Part shown: in pieces, positions 17,166-24,881 of the stretch
Layout of the letters: every line of letters begins with the position of its first letter
Position numbering within the stretch: the first letter of the stretch is position 1
Assembly: GCF_012641405.1 (NCBI RefSeq)
Contig: NZ_JABAII010000022.1
Coordinates: forward strand, 47,063-111,062
DNA from: Rhizobium sp. P40RR-XXII
GTDB lineage: Bacteria; Pseudomonadota; Alphaproteobacteria; Rhizobiales; Rhizobiaceae
Direction: 5' to 3'
DNA: 64,000 bases
Program-made: the position numbers and the translations under genes
Notes under the pieces: model-generated
Told to the model about the DNA's origin: nothing
The model's database searches: none
Seen by the model: the letters and a program-made list of their open reading frames with translations, nothing else

Positions 17166-17927
17166 CTATGGAACAGAGGCGACGGGAGCAAACCCCGTTT
17201 TGCGCATGAGATTGTCCATGTCATCGGGCAAGGCCGGTGCGCTGGCTTCCGGTTTCGCGTCCGGCTTCGATTTTTCAAGGCCGAGCTTCTCGCGCACGGC
17301 GTCCGGCATGGTTTTCGACAGATCGGCCTTGATCGAATCCGTCTCCTTGGCCGTGATGTCGCCCTTGTCGAGGCGGGCGCGGGCCTTATCCAGCTTGGTT
17401 TGGTATTCAATGAGTTGCTCACGTTCATAGGTCAGGCGCGTATTTTCATCCATCGAATCCTTGTACGTTTCCCATTTCGGCTTTTTGTCATCGATGCTGG
17501 ATGCTTCGATAACTTCGGGCGCAAGCTCCTGACCGTGCTCATCGAACACGCGTTTGCCGTCCATCGTTTTGAAGACCCTGCGGCCATCGGGCAGCACTTC
17601 AGCTCTATCCAGCATGTCGTCCATCTTATGCCGCACGGCTTCCATCGCTTCCCGATTGTCCATCAGGGCGTCAACGGTCTTGGCGTCATAGCTGTCCAGT
17701 TGGACCCTGAACGCGGCGACCTGTTCTGTCGTCGCAAGAACGGTCTCGGTCCACGTCTCTAAATCCTCGCGCTCCTGCTTTTCCAGCTTTTCGCGCTCGT
17801 CACGTTTGTCACGTTCTTGCAGATTGAAACGGATTGTCTTTTCCCGATCCAGCATGTCCTCGCGCCGACCGATGGCCGCCCGCTGGAATTCCTCCTGCCA
17901 TGCTCTGGGAAGGACTGTCTCCATCAT
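17166..17927 (-). CDS. Coiled-coil hypothetical protein
   Basis: A 253-residue, highly charged, Cys-free protein. Residues 20-60 (REKTIRFNLQERDKRDERE and following) and 150-220 are predicted coiled coil by heptad pattern and Glu/Lys/Arg content; the tail is Pro/Ala-rich. No membrane or signal segment. Its start overlaps the stop of the upstream gene (17924), so the two form an operon. Proteins of this type often have scaffold roles in mobile elements, but no function can be assigned. Confidence 0.65.
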   Translation of the reverse strand: MMETVLPRAWQEEFQRAAIGRREDMLDREKTIRFNLQERDKRDEREKLEKQEREDLETWTETVLATTEQVAAFRVQLDSYDAKTVDALMDNREAMEAVRHKMDDMLDRAEVLPDGRRVFKTMDGKRVFDEHGQELAPEVIEASSIDDKKPKWETYKDSMDENTRLTYEREQLIEYQTKLDKARARLDKGDITAKETDSIKADLSKTMPDAVREKLGLEKSKPDAKPEASAPALPDDMDNLMRKTGFAPVASVP

Positions 17928-18289
17928 TCACCGCATTTCTTTTTGACAAGCACGTCCATGATCGATCCCGGCGGATACGAGGGATACTTGTCGAAAGCTT
18001 CATAGAGCGCTGGCAAGGTCTTCTTATCCTCGTAGTACCAAGAATAGATGCAATTCATGCCCGCGTTCTGCTTGCCGTCCTTCATATAGCGGGCGATGGC
18101 AAGCCCTTCGACCACGCCCGCAAAATAGGCTGCGCGTTCTTCAGGCTTCATCTCGTTCATGACTTTCGCGGCGGTGAAGTCGTTGGCCGCTGCCGCTGGC
18201 GTGGCGGTAACGCTCGCGCTTCCGGCCATGACAACAAGCAATTGTCCGGCAAGTACAACGGAAATATTCAGCTTTTTAAACTCTCTCAA
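17924..18289 (-). CDS. Secreted Rap1a/Tai-like hypothetical protein
   Basis: With a TTG start at 18289 the product is about 121 residues and has a signal peptide (NISVVLAGQLLVVMAGSA then cleavage near ATPAAAA). A GTG further up at 18325 is in frame but has no ribosome site and would lengthen the N-region. The mature part has YFAGVVEGLAIARY, then two well separated cysteines, the pattern of Rap1a/Tai-type periplasmic proteins, some of which are immunity proteins against type VI amidases. Family match is tentative. Overlaps the following coiled-coil gene by 4 bases. Confidence 0.55.
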   Translation of the reverse strand: MREFKKLNISVVLAGQLLVVMAGSASVTATPAAAANDFTAAKVMNEMKPEERAAYFAGVVEGLAIARYMKDGKQNAGMNCIYSWYYEDKKTLPALYEAFDKYPSYPPGSIMDVLVKKKCGE

Positions 18290-18408
18290 AACCGTCCCGT
18301 TTTGTTTAGAATTGTATAACGGCACTGGATTCTGGTAATATGTTATAGAAAATAAGGTTTTGAGGTGGGGCAGACTTGCGGCGTGGGACGCCGATATGCC
18401 CGAAGCGA

Positions 18409-18443
18409 TAGGGGACGATTGTGTGAGCCCAAATTATCCCCTA
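18409..18443. promoter_or_regulatory. Inverted repeat upstream of resolvase gene
   Basis: TAGGGGA at 18409-18415 is mirrored by TCCCCTA at 18437-18443, with 21 bases between. It lies 15 bases before the resolvase start, a place where resolvases often bind both their crossover site and their own promoter. Possible res subsite; no direct evidence. Confidence 0.35.
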
Positions 18444-18458
18444 ACCCACTGAAAGTGC

Positions 18459-18974
18459 ATGAAAAAGATAGCATACATCCGTGTTTCCACCCCTGATCAG
18501 CGCCATGACCGCCAAGTCGAGGGCCTGAAAAACCTCTGTGACGAGCTTCACATCGAAACCCTGTCGGCTTGCAGCGCCCGAAGGCCGGTTTACGACAAGG
18601 TGCTGAAACGGCTGAAGTCCGGCGATATGCTGGTGGTGTGGGATCTGGACAGGGCGTTTCGCTCGGTGGTCGATGCGCTGACCGAAGCCGAAAAACTGCG
18701 GGCGCGGGGCGTGCATTTCCAGATCGCCAATTTGAGCATCGACACTTCCACGCCGGCGGGGATTTTCGTCTACACCATGCTGTCCGCCTTGGCGGAATTC
18801 GAGCGGCGGACGCTGTCCCAACGTACCAAAGAAGGCATGGAAGCCGCCCGCAAGCGCATTGCAGCCAGCGGCAAAAGCACGGCCAGCGTAGCACGGGAGA
18901 TGGGCGTCAAGCACTGGACACTCAGCCGGTCCCTCAAGCGCCAAGACGCCATGCAGGAACACGTCCTACCATAG
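18459..18974 (+). CDS. Serine resolvase/invertase
   Basis: A 171-residue small serine recombinase. The catalytic serine is Ser10 in YIRVSTPDQ; other family motifs are VVWDLDRAFRS and the helix ALAEFERRTLSQRTKEGM, followed by a C-terminal helix-turn-helix (STASVAREMGVKHWTLSR). It appears complete. It would catalyse site-specific inversion or resolution of a DNA segment, and belongs to the island. Confidence 0.88.
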   Translation: MKKIAYIRVSTPDQRHDRQVEGLKNLCDELHIETLSACSARRPVYDKVLKRLKSGDMLVVWDLDRAFRSVVDALTEAEKLRARGVHFQIANLSIDTSTPAGIFVYTMLSALAEFERRTLSQRTKEGMEAARKRIAASGKSTASVAREMGVKHWTLSRSLKRQDAMQEHVLP

Positions 18975-19012
18975 CGCCTGATTCCGCCGGAATCATTCAG
19001 CCTGTAGGGTTT

Positions 19013-19078
19013 GGAACGGTTCAAGCTGGAAGTCATGCGGTCGAAAATCTCCGTATCGAGCCCGAACCAGTCGTTATC
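19013..19078 (-). pseudogene. Fragment of a paralogue of the 19499-19819 gene
   Basis: On the minus strand about 66 bases encode FGLDTEIFDRMTSSL, which aligns with FALDAEIFGRMASQL of the secreted protein gene at 19499-19819; the DNA (19013-19078 against 19567-19632) is also visibly similar. Nothing similar continues on either side. The stretch 18975-19254 has no other gene. This is a relic of a duplicated, partly lost gene. Confidence 0.6.
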
Positions 19079-19254
19079 TACTATTAAGCGATTAGATTCC
19101 CCAGCTTAAAATCAAGTCTTGAACGTTTCTTATGGTTGCGGGCAAACTAAACAACTCGCCGCGTTTTAGTGGCAGCGTTTTCCTGGGGGCCGGGCATCTC
19201 AAGCCATAGCATCGCCCGGATCTGCTCTTACGAAGAAAAGACAGGTAGCAGGAT

Positions 19255-19470
19255 TTATCGGCGGTAGTGGGCCAGCTCGATCACATTTGAGGCGCTTGCG
19301 GCCTTCCATTCCAGATGTACGGCTATGGCCTCTTCCGTCCATAACACCATGCGGCGCAAATACTCGGCCCGCCATGTCCAGTGCGGCACGGTCGCCAGCT
19401 CGGCGCGATACTCGTTCAGTTTTTGCCGCTGCCGGAGCGTCCAATTATCTATCATTACGAAAAGACCCAT
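19255..19470 (-). CDS. Small hypothetical protein
   Basis: A 71-residue frame (or 66 residues from the ATG at 19455) that is rich in Trp and Arg (NWTLRQRQKLNEYRAEL, PHWTWRAEYLRRM). No family recognised and neither start has a strong ribosome site. It is kept because it continues the run of small minus-strand genes with similar spacing. Confidence 0.5.
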   Translation of the reverse strand: MGLFVMIDNWTLRQRQKLNEYRAELATVPHWTWRAEYLRRMVLWTEEAIAVHLEWKAASASNVIELAHYRR

Positions 19471-19498
19471 GGGCCACGCTTAAGGCGGTTGCGGCCTG

Positions 19499-19819
19499 TC
19501 ATAGTGGAAAGCCGTGACGGGCGATAATATCGCGGTCTCGTGCCCATAATTCCGTTTCCAGATCATCGAACGGTTCGAGCTGCGAGGCCATGCGTCCGAA
19601 TATCTCGGCATCGAGGGCGAAGCGGTCGCGCTGAAAGGCCGTCAACGCCCTGTCCCGAAGGCCTGCACGTCGATCCGCCGCCAGCTCGCGGAAAAACTCC
19701 GGTGTCATGCCGTTTGGCAACGGGTGCAGGATCGGCGCGGGCACGGCGGGCGAGCTGGCCGGAATCCCGATTGATGCGATTGCCGCCATGCCGATCAGGG
19801 CCGTAGGTCTGGTAATCAT
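19499..19819 (-). CDS. Small secreted hypothetical protein
   Basis: A 106-residue protein starting MITRPTALIGMAAIASIGI, a signal peptide with likely cleavage near residue 23. The mature part is acidic and helical with no cysteines. The ATG at 19819 follows GAGGA by seven bases and overlaps the stop of the upstream gene, so they are translationally coupled. A degenerate copy of part of it lies at 19013-19078. Function unknown. Confidence 0.65.
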   Translation of the reverse strand: MITRPTALIGMAAIASIGIPASSPAVPAPILHPLPNGMTPEFFRELAADRRAGLRDRALTAFQRDRFALDAEIFGRMASQLEPFDDLETELWARDRDIIARHGFPL

Positions 19820-20013
19820 TCGGGTTCCTCGTCTACCTTGAGTTTCACGCGGCAAAGCAGTGTGGCAAGGGCAACCCCGCAAGCATAAACCTGCGCGTCG
19901 TAGGTGAGTTGTTGCAGCGGCGTCTTGTCCGGCCAATGATCTTCGGCCAGTTGATTGAACCCTATGATGTTCAATATCAGGGCCTCGACCCGCTCAAACT
20001 CGGCGGCGGTCAT
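19816..20013 (-). CDS. Small hypothetical protein
   Basis: A 65-residue acidic protein (TAAEFERVEALILNIIGF...) with two cysteines and a C-terminal EDEEPE-like tail. AGGGGG lies before the ATG at 20013. Its stop overlaps the start of the next gene by 4 bases. No family recognised. Confidence 0.6.
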   Translation of the reverse strand: MTAAEFERVEALILNIIGFNQLAEDHWPDKTPLQQLTYDAQVYACGVALATLLCRVKLKVDEEPE

Positions 20014-20054
20014 GACAACCCCCTACCAGATCGCTTCGTCCAAAATTGCCGCCA

Positions 20055-20288
20055 TCAAACATAAAGCAGTCCTTGCCGGACGGCTTTGACCAGTTCGCAC
20101 TCATAGGAGTATTCGAGACCGCTCGCCAAAATCAGTATTTCGTGCTTGTTCAAATTGCAGCCGTCGCGCTCGTTGATGTACTGCATCGCCTCCATCCAAT
20201 CGAGGCCGGAGAGGTGCAACATGGCCATATCGAGGGGAATAGCTCCCTTCTTCTTGCGTTTTGTCTTCCGGCGCTTACCTTCTTCCAT
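20055..20288 (-). CDS. Small hypothetical protein, basic N-terminus
   Basis: A 77-residue protein starting MEEGKRRKTKRKKKGAIPL; the very basic first 15 residues suggest nucleic-acid binding, and the rest looks helical. GGAGA lies about ten bases upstream of the ATG at 20288; a longer frame to 20390 lacks such a site. It heads the run of minus-strand small genes down to 19255. No family recognised. Confidence 0.55.
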   Translation of the reverse strand: MEEGKRRKTKRKKKGAIPLDMAMLHLSGLDWMEAMQYINERDGCNLNKHEILILASGLEYSYECELVKAVRQGLLYV

Positions 20289-20466
20289 CGCGAAAATTCT
20301 CCGCCTGTCTGCTCGCTGACATAGTACGGCGGATCGGTAAGGCTGTGAATCCTTCGGACAGGACAAATTTTTACACTCTTCAGTGTCCAATCTGCGGCCA
20401 TTTTTTCTGCCGGAATGCGTCTGTAGTCACTATTGATTCTGCAGCACAGCAAATCATGATTTCCCT

Positions 20467-21054
20467 ATGGGAAAGTGTTTTGTTCTCCGCTTGAACAGGA
20501 TATGGGGCCGGGCTGTCGGCCTTTCGAACTCGCTATGCGTTGGCTATGCCCGCGTTTCAACCAGGAGGCAAAATCTTGCCCTCCAACTCGAAGCGTTGAG
20601 GGGTGCGAACTGCGACACCGTTTATGCCGATAGAGCCAAGGGCACTATCGCAAGGCGGCGTGGATTGGAGAAAGCGATCCGCAAATGTCGGAGCGGAGAT
20701 CGGTTTGTCGTTTGGCGGCTGGACCGCTTGAGCCGGAAGAGCGTGCATTTGATATCGACGGTGGAATTTTTGACGGAGCGCGGGGTTCATGTCCGCGTGC
20801 TGAACGGGCGGGGAACTTCCGCCGATTTCGAGGCTCCCGAGGGCCGGTTCGTGCTCGGCGTTATTGCCAGTTTTACCCAGCTCGAACATGAGGTGATCTC
20901 AGTTCGAACTAAGCACGGGGTTCGCCATCGAAGCTCGTCCCCACCTCACGCGTGGGCTCTGCCTTGGAAGCCCGCCAAAGGGTGGCTCCTGAATCAGTTC
21001 CGCTTGCCGGCTGAGAGGGACCGGAAGCTTCCGACGACGATAAGCCGGTCCTGA
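20467..21054 (+). pseudogene. Serine resolvase, C-terminally truncated
   Basis: The first ~150 residues are a serine recombinase catalytic domain: VGYARVSTRRQN with Ser31, FVVWRLDRLSRKSVHL, and SFTQLEHEVISVRTKHG. After about position 20925 the sequence changes to a Pro/Trp-rich tail with no helix-turn-helix, so the DNA-binding domain is lost and the last 40 or so residues are out of family. Probably inactive in recombination. Confidence 0.75.
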
Positions 21055-21062
21055 CTCAAGCC

Positions 21063-21539
21063 TTATCGAGCCTTCAACGATAATACCAGGGTCATGGGGT
21101 TTGCGGGCGAGGCCGTAAATCCATAATGCTCATAGAAGGCCTTGGCTTCTTCGGAGATGGCGTGAACCAGAAGGCCGCGAATGCCCATGATGTGGGCTGC
21201 CTGCCCGGTGCGCAGCACGGCATCCTGCAACAGCGCGGCTCCGATGCCTTTTCCCTGCCAGTTGCGGTCGATGGCCAGACGGCCAAGCACCGCCATGGGA
21301 ACAGGGTCGGGCATGTTGCGCCGGATTGCCCCCGGCGCATCGGCGACTGCGAGCGCTCCCGATGACAGGCAATAATAACCGACGACGCGCTCGCCCTCAC
21401 AAACCACATAGGTTCGAGATGCGCCGCTGACCTGATTGGCCCGCGCCCGGCGGCGCAGCCATTCATCGAGGCTGTCGTGGCCGCTATCGAATAGCGGGAG
21501 ATCGTGCGCTTCGCTAAGAAGCGCCGGTGCTGACAACAT
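21063..21539 (-). CDS. GNAT toxin of a toxin-antitoxin pair (TacT-like)
   Basis: A 158-residue GNAT acetyltransferase of the type that pairs with DUF1778 antitoxins. In TacT and AtaT toxins such enzymes acetylate the amino acid on charged tRNA and stop translation. Seen here are the acetyl-CoA loop with RNWQGKGIGAALLQDAV, and the terminal YEHYGF motif with the tyrosine that is catalytic in this group. Its ATG overlaps the stop of the antitoxin gene by one base (TAATG), so the two are coupled. Confidence 0.85.
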   Translation of the reverse strand: MLSAPALLSEAHDLPLFDSGHDSLDEWLRRRARANQVSGASRTYVVCEGERVVGYYCLSSGALAVADAPGAIRRNMPDPVPMAVLGRLAIDRNWQGKGIGAALLQDAVLRTGQAAHIMGIRGLLVHAISEEAKAFYEHYGFTASPANPMTLVLSLKAR

Positions 21540-21823
21540 TACGGCTGCCAGGGTTTGGGAGCGTTCATCAACCGTTCGAAGCCTTCGCCGCTTGGCGGCT
21601 GGTCGAGGACGGCGAGATAATGTTTATAGCTGTCAGGATCGACCTGCACCAATGTCTGATCAAGAAGAGCGTCTTCGGCGGCACGCCGCGAAGCGTCGAT
21701 CATGAAATCCGAACGGGTTTTCCCGTGGGCCTTGGCGGCACGGTCGATCAGGACGCGAACGTCCTCACGAACCCTCAAATTGACGGCGCGGGTATGGGTA
21801 TCGGTGGCGTTTTTGCTGGTCAT
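21539..21823 (-). CDS. DUF1778 antitoxin (TacA-like)
   Basis: A 94-residue antitoxin whose N-terminal half is a ribbon-helix-helix DUF1778 domain (RAVNLRVREDVRVLIDRAA, then GKTRSDFMIDASRRAAEDAL); the C-terminal part should wrap the toxin. The ATG at 21823 has AAGGAAA upstream. Longer starts to 21937 add unrelated residues. Such antitoxins bind DNA upstream and repress their own operon; a suitable palindrome is at 21861-21875. Confidence 0.86.
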   Translation of the reverse strand: MTSKNATDTHTRAVNLRVREDVRVLIDRAAKAHGKTRSDFMIDASRRAAEDALLDQTLVQVDPDSYKHYLAVLDQPPSGEGFERLMNAPKPWQP

Positions 21824-21860
21824 GGCATTTTTTCCTTCAAAGCCAATATAGCATAAACGC

Positions 21861-21875
21861 ATACACAATGTGTAT
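21861..21875 (-). promoter_or_regulatory. Probable operator of the TA operon
   Basis: ATACACAATGTGTAT is a perfect 7-1-7 palindrome, 38 bases before the antitoxin start, with a TATGCTAT -10-like stretch between it and the gene. Position and shape suit binding by the DUF1778 antitoxin. Confidence 0.6.
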
Positions 21876-22514
21876 CTATTTCTTGCGATATCGCGGCTCG
21901 ATAGCCTTAAGCCGCCCTTTAAGCTCCTTCTGGACATGCGCGTCGATAACTTGCGAGGCGAAGATATCCGGCGTCAGTCCGGGGGCCAGTTGGGCCTGCA
22001 ATCCCATGAAGCTGCGATACCCGGTTTCGGAGAGGAACGGCTTGTTCCAATGGACTGCATGGACGCTGAAATTCATCCAAGGGCTATATTGCGATCCGAT
22101 GCCGAAAATACCATCCATATCGATCCGCACGTTCATGCCTTGCACTTCGATGATGAAGCTGCCGGTCTGTCCCCAGAGCGGAACGATCCCGTTATCGGCA
22201 ACGGTCAGCCGTTCCAGCATGCAACCGGGTGCGTCCGGTCCGGCCAAAATGCCGGGCTCGCCGTTGTTCAATCGCAGGGCAAGATCATGCGCCTCTTCGC
22301 GAAGCTGCAGGGTCGTTTCAGTATTGCCCGCCAGCATGGCGGCGTGATGCCGTTTGATGATATCGCGATAGACCGGTAGGGCTTCGTCCATCGTGCCGGG
22401 CAGATGCGCGAAGCGTTTTTCGAGTGCGGCCTGCCGGTTGACGGTTTCGGCCTCGATCAGAAGGCTGTCGAAACCGAATTGATCCGGGTCGGCGGAAAAG
22501 GATTGGCGTTTCAT
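21876..22514 (-). CDS. Hypothetical protein downstream of ardC
   Basis: A 212-residue protein of unknown function, ATG at 22514 preceded by GGAGGG. It has no signal or membrane segment; a central part (CMLERLTVADNGIVPLWGQ, FIIEVQGMNVRIDMDG) is hydrophobic and beta-rich. It lies just downstream of the ardC 3' fragment on the same strand, and the two frames overlap. Homologues in the same place beside ardC in related mobile elements are plausible but not checked. Confidence 0.65.
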   Translation of the reverse strand: MKRQSFSADPDQFGFDSLLIEAETVNRQAALEKRFAHLPGTMDEALPVYRDIIKRHHAAMLAGNTETTLQLREEAHDLALRLNNGEPGILAGPDAPGCMLERLTVADNGIVPLWGQTGSFIIEVQGMNVRIDMDGIFGIGSQYSPWMNFSVHAVHWNKPFLSETGYRSFMGLQAQLAPGLTPDIFASQVIDAHVQKELKGRLKAIEPRYRKK

Positions 22515-22845
22515 GACCCTGCCCTCCATATGCTGCTGCGGATTGGAGGGGTTCGGCATCCTGCTGCTCGGCCTTGCCGCTGAACTGGTGCAAGAAATCC
22601 ACGGCCCGCTGCGCATGGGCGGCGGCGGTGAAGATGGCCCGCTTGTCGTCCTTCAGCACCTTCAGCCAGTTGCCGATATAGGCGGCATGATCTTCGCGCA
22701 CTTCCGGCGTGATGGTGAGATCGGCGCAAAGAAACGCCGCGCCAAGCTCGGCAACCAGTTCCTCCGTCGCATAGCCTTCATCGCCCCACCGCTTGCGGCC
22801 AAGTTCACGGTCCAGCCTCTTCTTTTGCTTGGTCCAGTGGACGTT
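22318..22845 (-). pseudogene. ardC: ardC antirestriction gene, 3' fragment
   Basis: ArdC proteins protect incoming plasmid or ICE DNA from restriction; the C-terminal half is a zinc protease-like domain. This frame starts with NVHWTKQKKRLDREL and continues KRWGDEGYATEELVAELGAAF, exactly the ArdC sequence after the HE of its HExxH motif; LKDDKRAIFTAAAHAQRAVDFLHQF marks the C-terminus, about 22560. The last part of the frame to 22318 is not ArdC-like. The 5' part of the gene is at 29169-29458, separated by the RIT-like element. Confidence 0.82.
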
Positions 22846-22955
22846 ATTATGCCGATATCGGCATAACACGCATTATGCCGTAAGCCGGATTATGCCGCAT
22901 GGCCGATTTTCTACGCGGTGGTAGCTGGTTCGGCCATGCAGCAGTTCGGCATAAT
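22846..22955. repeat. Left end of the element: IR plus 9-mer array
   Basis: The 9-mer ATTATGCCG occurs at 22846-22854, 22872-22880 and 22889-22897, and its complement CGGCATAAT at 22947-22955; a 20-bp perfect palindrome TTATGCCGATATCGGCATAA is at 22847-22866. Positions 22872-22897 match the right end perfectly in inverted orientation. The last recombinase gene ends at the inner 9-mer. These are likely binding sites for the recombinases. Confidence 0.85.
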
Positions 22956-23947
22956 CAGAGCGGTTCGAGGAATGCGAGCAACTCGTCGCTGGGGCGATAC
23001 CGCCCCGGATGCGTTTCCGGTCGGGCGACTTGCGAGAGCGCCTTTTCCTTCAACCGCATATCGGCGTGGATATAGATCTGAGTTGTTTCCACGGATTCGT
23101 GTCCGAGCCATAGTGCGATCACGGATTGGTCTACGCCGTGATGGAGCAGTTCCATCGCTGTGCTGTGCCGCAGCGTGTGCGGCGTAACACGTTTGCCTGC
23201 GAGGCTTGGGCTGGCGCGCGATGCCGCGAGGCAGTGCTTGCGCACAAGATGTTCCAGCGCATCACGGCTGAGCCGCTCGCCCTGAATCGAAGGGAACAAG
23301 GGACTGTCGCTGTCATGACGCTCACCAATCCAGCCCTGAATCAGTTTTGCCGTATCGCGACGAAGAGGCGTGCTGCGTTCTTTTCGCCCCTTGCCGACGC
23401 ACCGGATATGAGCCCCGACACCAAGGACCACGTCCTTGCAGCGCAGATTGATCATTTCGGACGCCCGCAACCCGGTCTGAAGCGCAAGCAGCAGCAGGGC
23501 GTGATCACGCCGTCCCACCCAGGTTGTTCGATCCGGCGCAGCCAGCAGCGCTGCTATTTCCTCGGCGTCGAGGAACGTCACGCTTCGCTTCACGTACCGC
23601 TTGCTTGGCATCGAGAGAATGCGCTGGCTATGGAGGAGCCAGGTCGGGTCGGTCATCGCGACATAGCGGAAGAATGAGCGGATGGCAGCCAGGCGCGTAT
23701 TGCGGGTCCGTGCCGTGTTACCGCGCGCCGTTTCCACATGGGTCAGGAAGTCGGCGACAAGATCGGCGTCAAGATCTTCGATCGTCAGCTTCGTGGGCGG
23801 CTTTCCACACCGTGAACTCGCGTTGCGGATCAGCAGCCGGAATGTGTCCCGGTAGCTGGCGATGGTGTGGTGGCTTGCCTCCATCTGTGTGCAAAGCCGA
23901 TCAGTGAAGAAGCGCTGGATCAGTGCCGGGAAGCTTGTTGCTTTCAT
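22955..23947 (-). CDS. Tyrosine recombinase, third of the trio
   Basis: A 330-residue tyrosine recombinase with an N-terminal SAM-like domain (MKATSFPALIQRFFTDRL to about residue 95) and an intact catalytic domain: first Arg in LQTGLRASEMINLR, Lys in VGKGRKER, HxxR in HTLRHSTAMELL, the second His in WLGHESVETTQIY and the nucleophile Tyr in that segment. The ATG at 23947 overlaps the previous gene's stop (ATGA), and the stop at 22955-22957 abuts the inner 9-mer repeat. Start is fixed by the overlap; a longer frame to 24022 lies within the upstream gene. Confidence 0.9.
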   Translation of the reverse strand: MKATSFPALIQRFFTDRLCTQMEASHHTIASYRDTFRLLIRNASSRCGKPPTKLTIEDLDADLVADFLTHVETARGNTARTRNTRLAAIRSFFRYVAMTDPTWLLHSQRILSMPSKRYVKRSVTFLDAEEIAALLAAPDRTTWVGRRDHALLLLALQTGLRASEMINLRCKDVVLGVGAHIRCVGKGRKERSTPLRRDTAKLIQGWIGERHDSDSPLFPSIQGERLSRDALEHLVRKHCLAASRASPSLAGKRVTPHTLRHSTAMELLHHGVDQSVIALWLGHESVETTQIYIHADMRLKEKALSQVARPETHPGRYRPSDELLAFLEPL

Positions 23948-24881
23948 TGCCTCCCCTCCGCCGCACATGTCATCCGGGCGGAAGCCAATTCCAACAATTC
24001 CGGGACCGCCTCCAGATACCAATAGGTATTGGCCGGGCTCGCGTGCCCGAGCCAGGTTGTGAGTTTGATCATCTCGCGGCCCACATCTTGGTCGGATCGA
24101 TACCAGTTCAGCATCGTCCGGACCGCGAAGGTGTGGCGAAGGTCATGGATGCGCGGCCCACGCCCATGGCGCCCGTGAACCTGTGTCGGCCTCAGGCCAA
24201 TCTGCTGACAGACCAGCGCGAAGTTATAGCGCGCGCCGCATTCGCCAAGACGATGCCCCTCGCACGTGACGAATAGGGCTTGCGATCTGCGCCCCAATAG
24301 CCGGTCCCGCTCCCGCCCATAGCTTTCCAGTTGTTGCACCACGGTTGGATCCAGGGGCAATACTCGTTCCTTGCCGAGTTTGCCGTACCGAACACGAAGG
24401 ACGCCAGATTCGACATCGAGATCAGCGTGGTCGAGACGCAGGGCTTCGTTGATCCGAAGACCAGTCACGGCGATCAGGCCGAAGAGCGTCGAGCAGGTCA
24501 GGCCGCGTATGCCGTAGACGGATGGCAACGTTCGGGCATGCTCGATAATCGCAATGATTTCAGCGTCGCTGTAAATGTGTGGATGCTTTCGTTGAACACG
24601 ACCAGGCACCAACCCTTGGGGCGGGACCTCGTGCCGTGGATCCATACCATGCAACCACGCGGCAAACTGGCGAGCTACCCGGAAGCGAGCCCCCGTGTTC
24701 CGGCGCCGGCGGAGGGGAGACTCTCGAGCCAGCGCATGACCAATCTTGTGTCGACGTACTCCGCGCGATCGTTGTCGGCAAAGACGGCGAAGCGGCGCAA
24801 TATCCGTTCGTCTGTAGTCAGATCGGCGCCCAGCCGCCTTCTCACACTCAGGTAGCGGTGATGTTCGGCAAGGAAGCTCAT
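23944..24881 (-). pseudogene. Tyrosine recombinase, middle of trio, frameshifted
   Basis: From the ATG at 24881 the first frame codes MSFLAEHHRYLSVRRRLGA to ...LPSAGAGTRGLASG and stops. The protein resumes in another frame with RFRVARQFAAWLHGMDPRH and runs intact to 23944, with Arg in AVTGLRINEALRL, HxxR in IHDLRHTFAVRT, His in WLGHASPAN and the Tyr in NTYWYLE. The switch lies at a run of five C (24690-24694 on the plus strand, G on the coding strand); one more G would restore TRGARFRVARQF. So it is a one-base homopolymer loss, a sequencing error, or a programmed shift. Overlaps both neighbours by 4 bases. Confidence 0.8.

Noticed and set aside
22318..22560. Tail of the ardC 3' frame as part of ArdC.
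   Set aside because: After about 22560 the frame no longer resembles ArdC and overlaps the next gene, so it is read-through.
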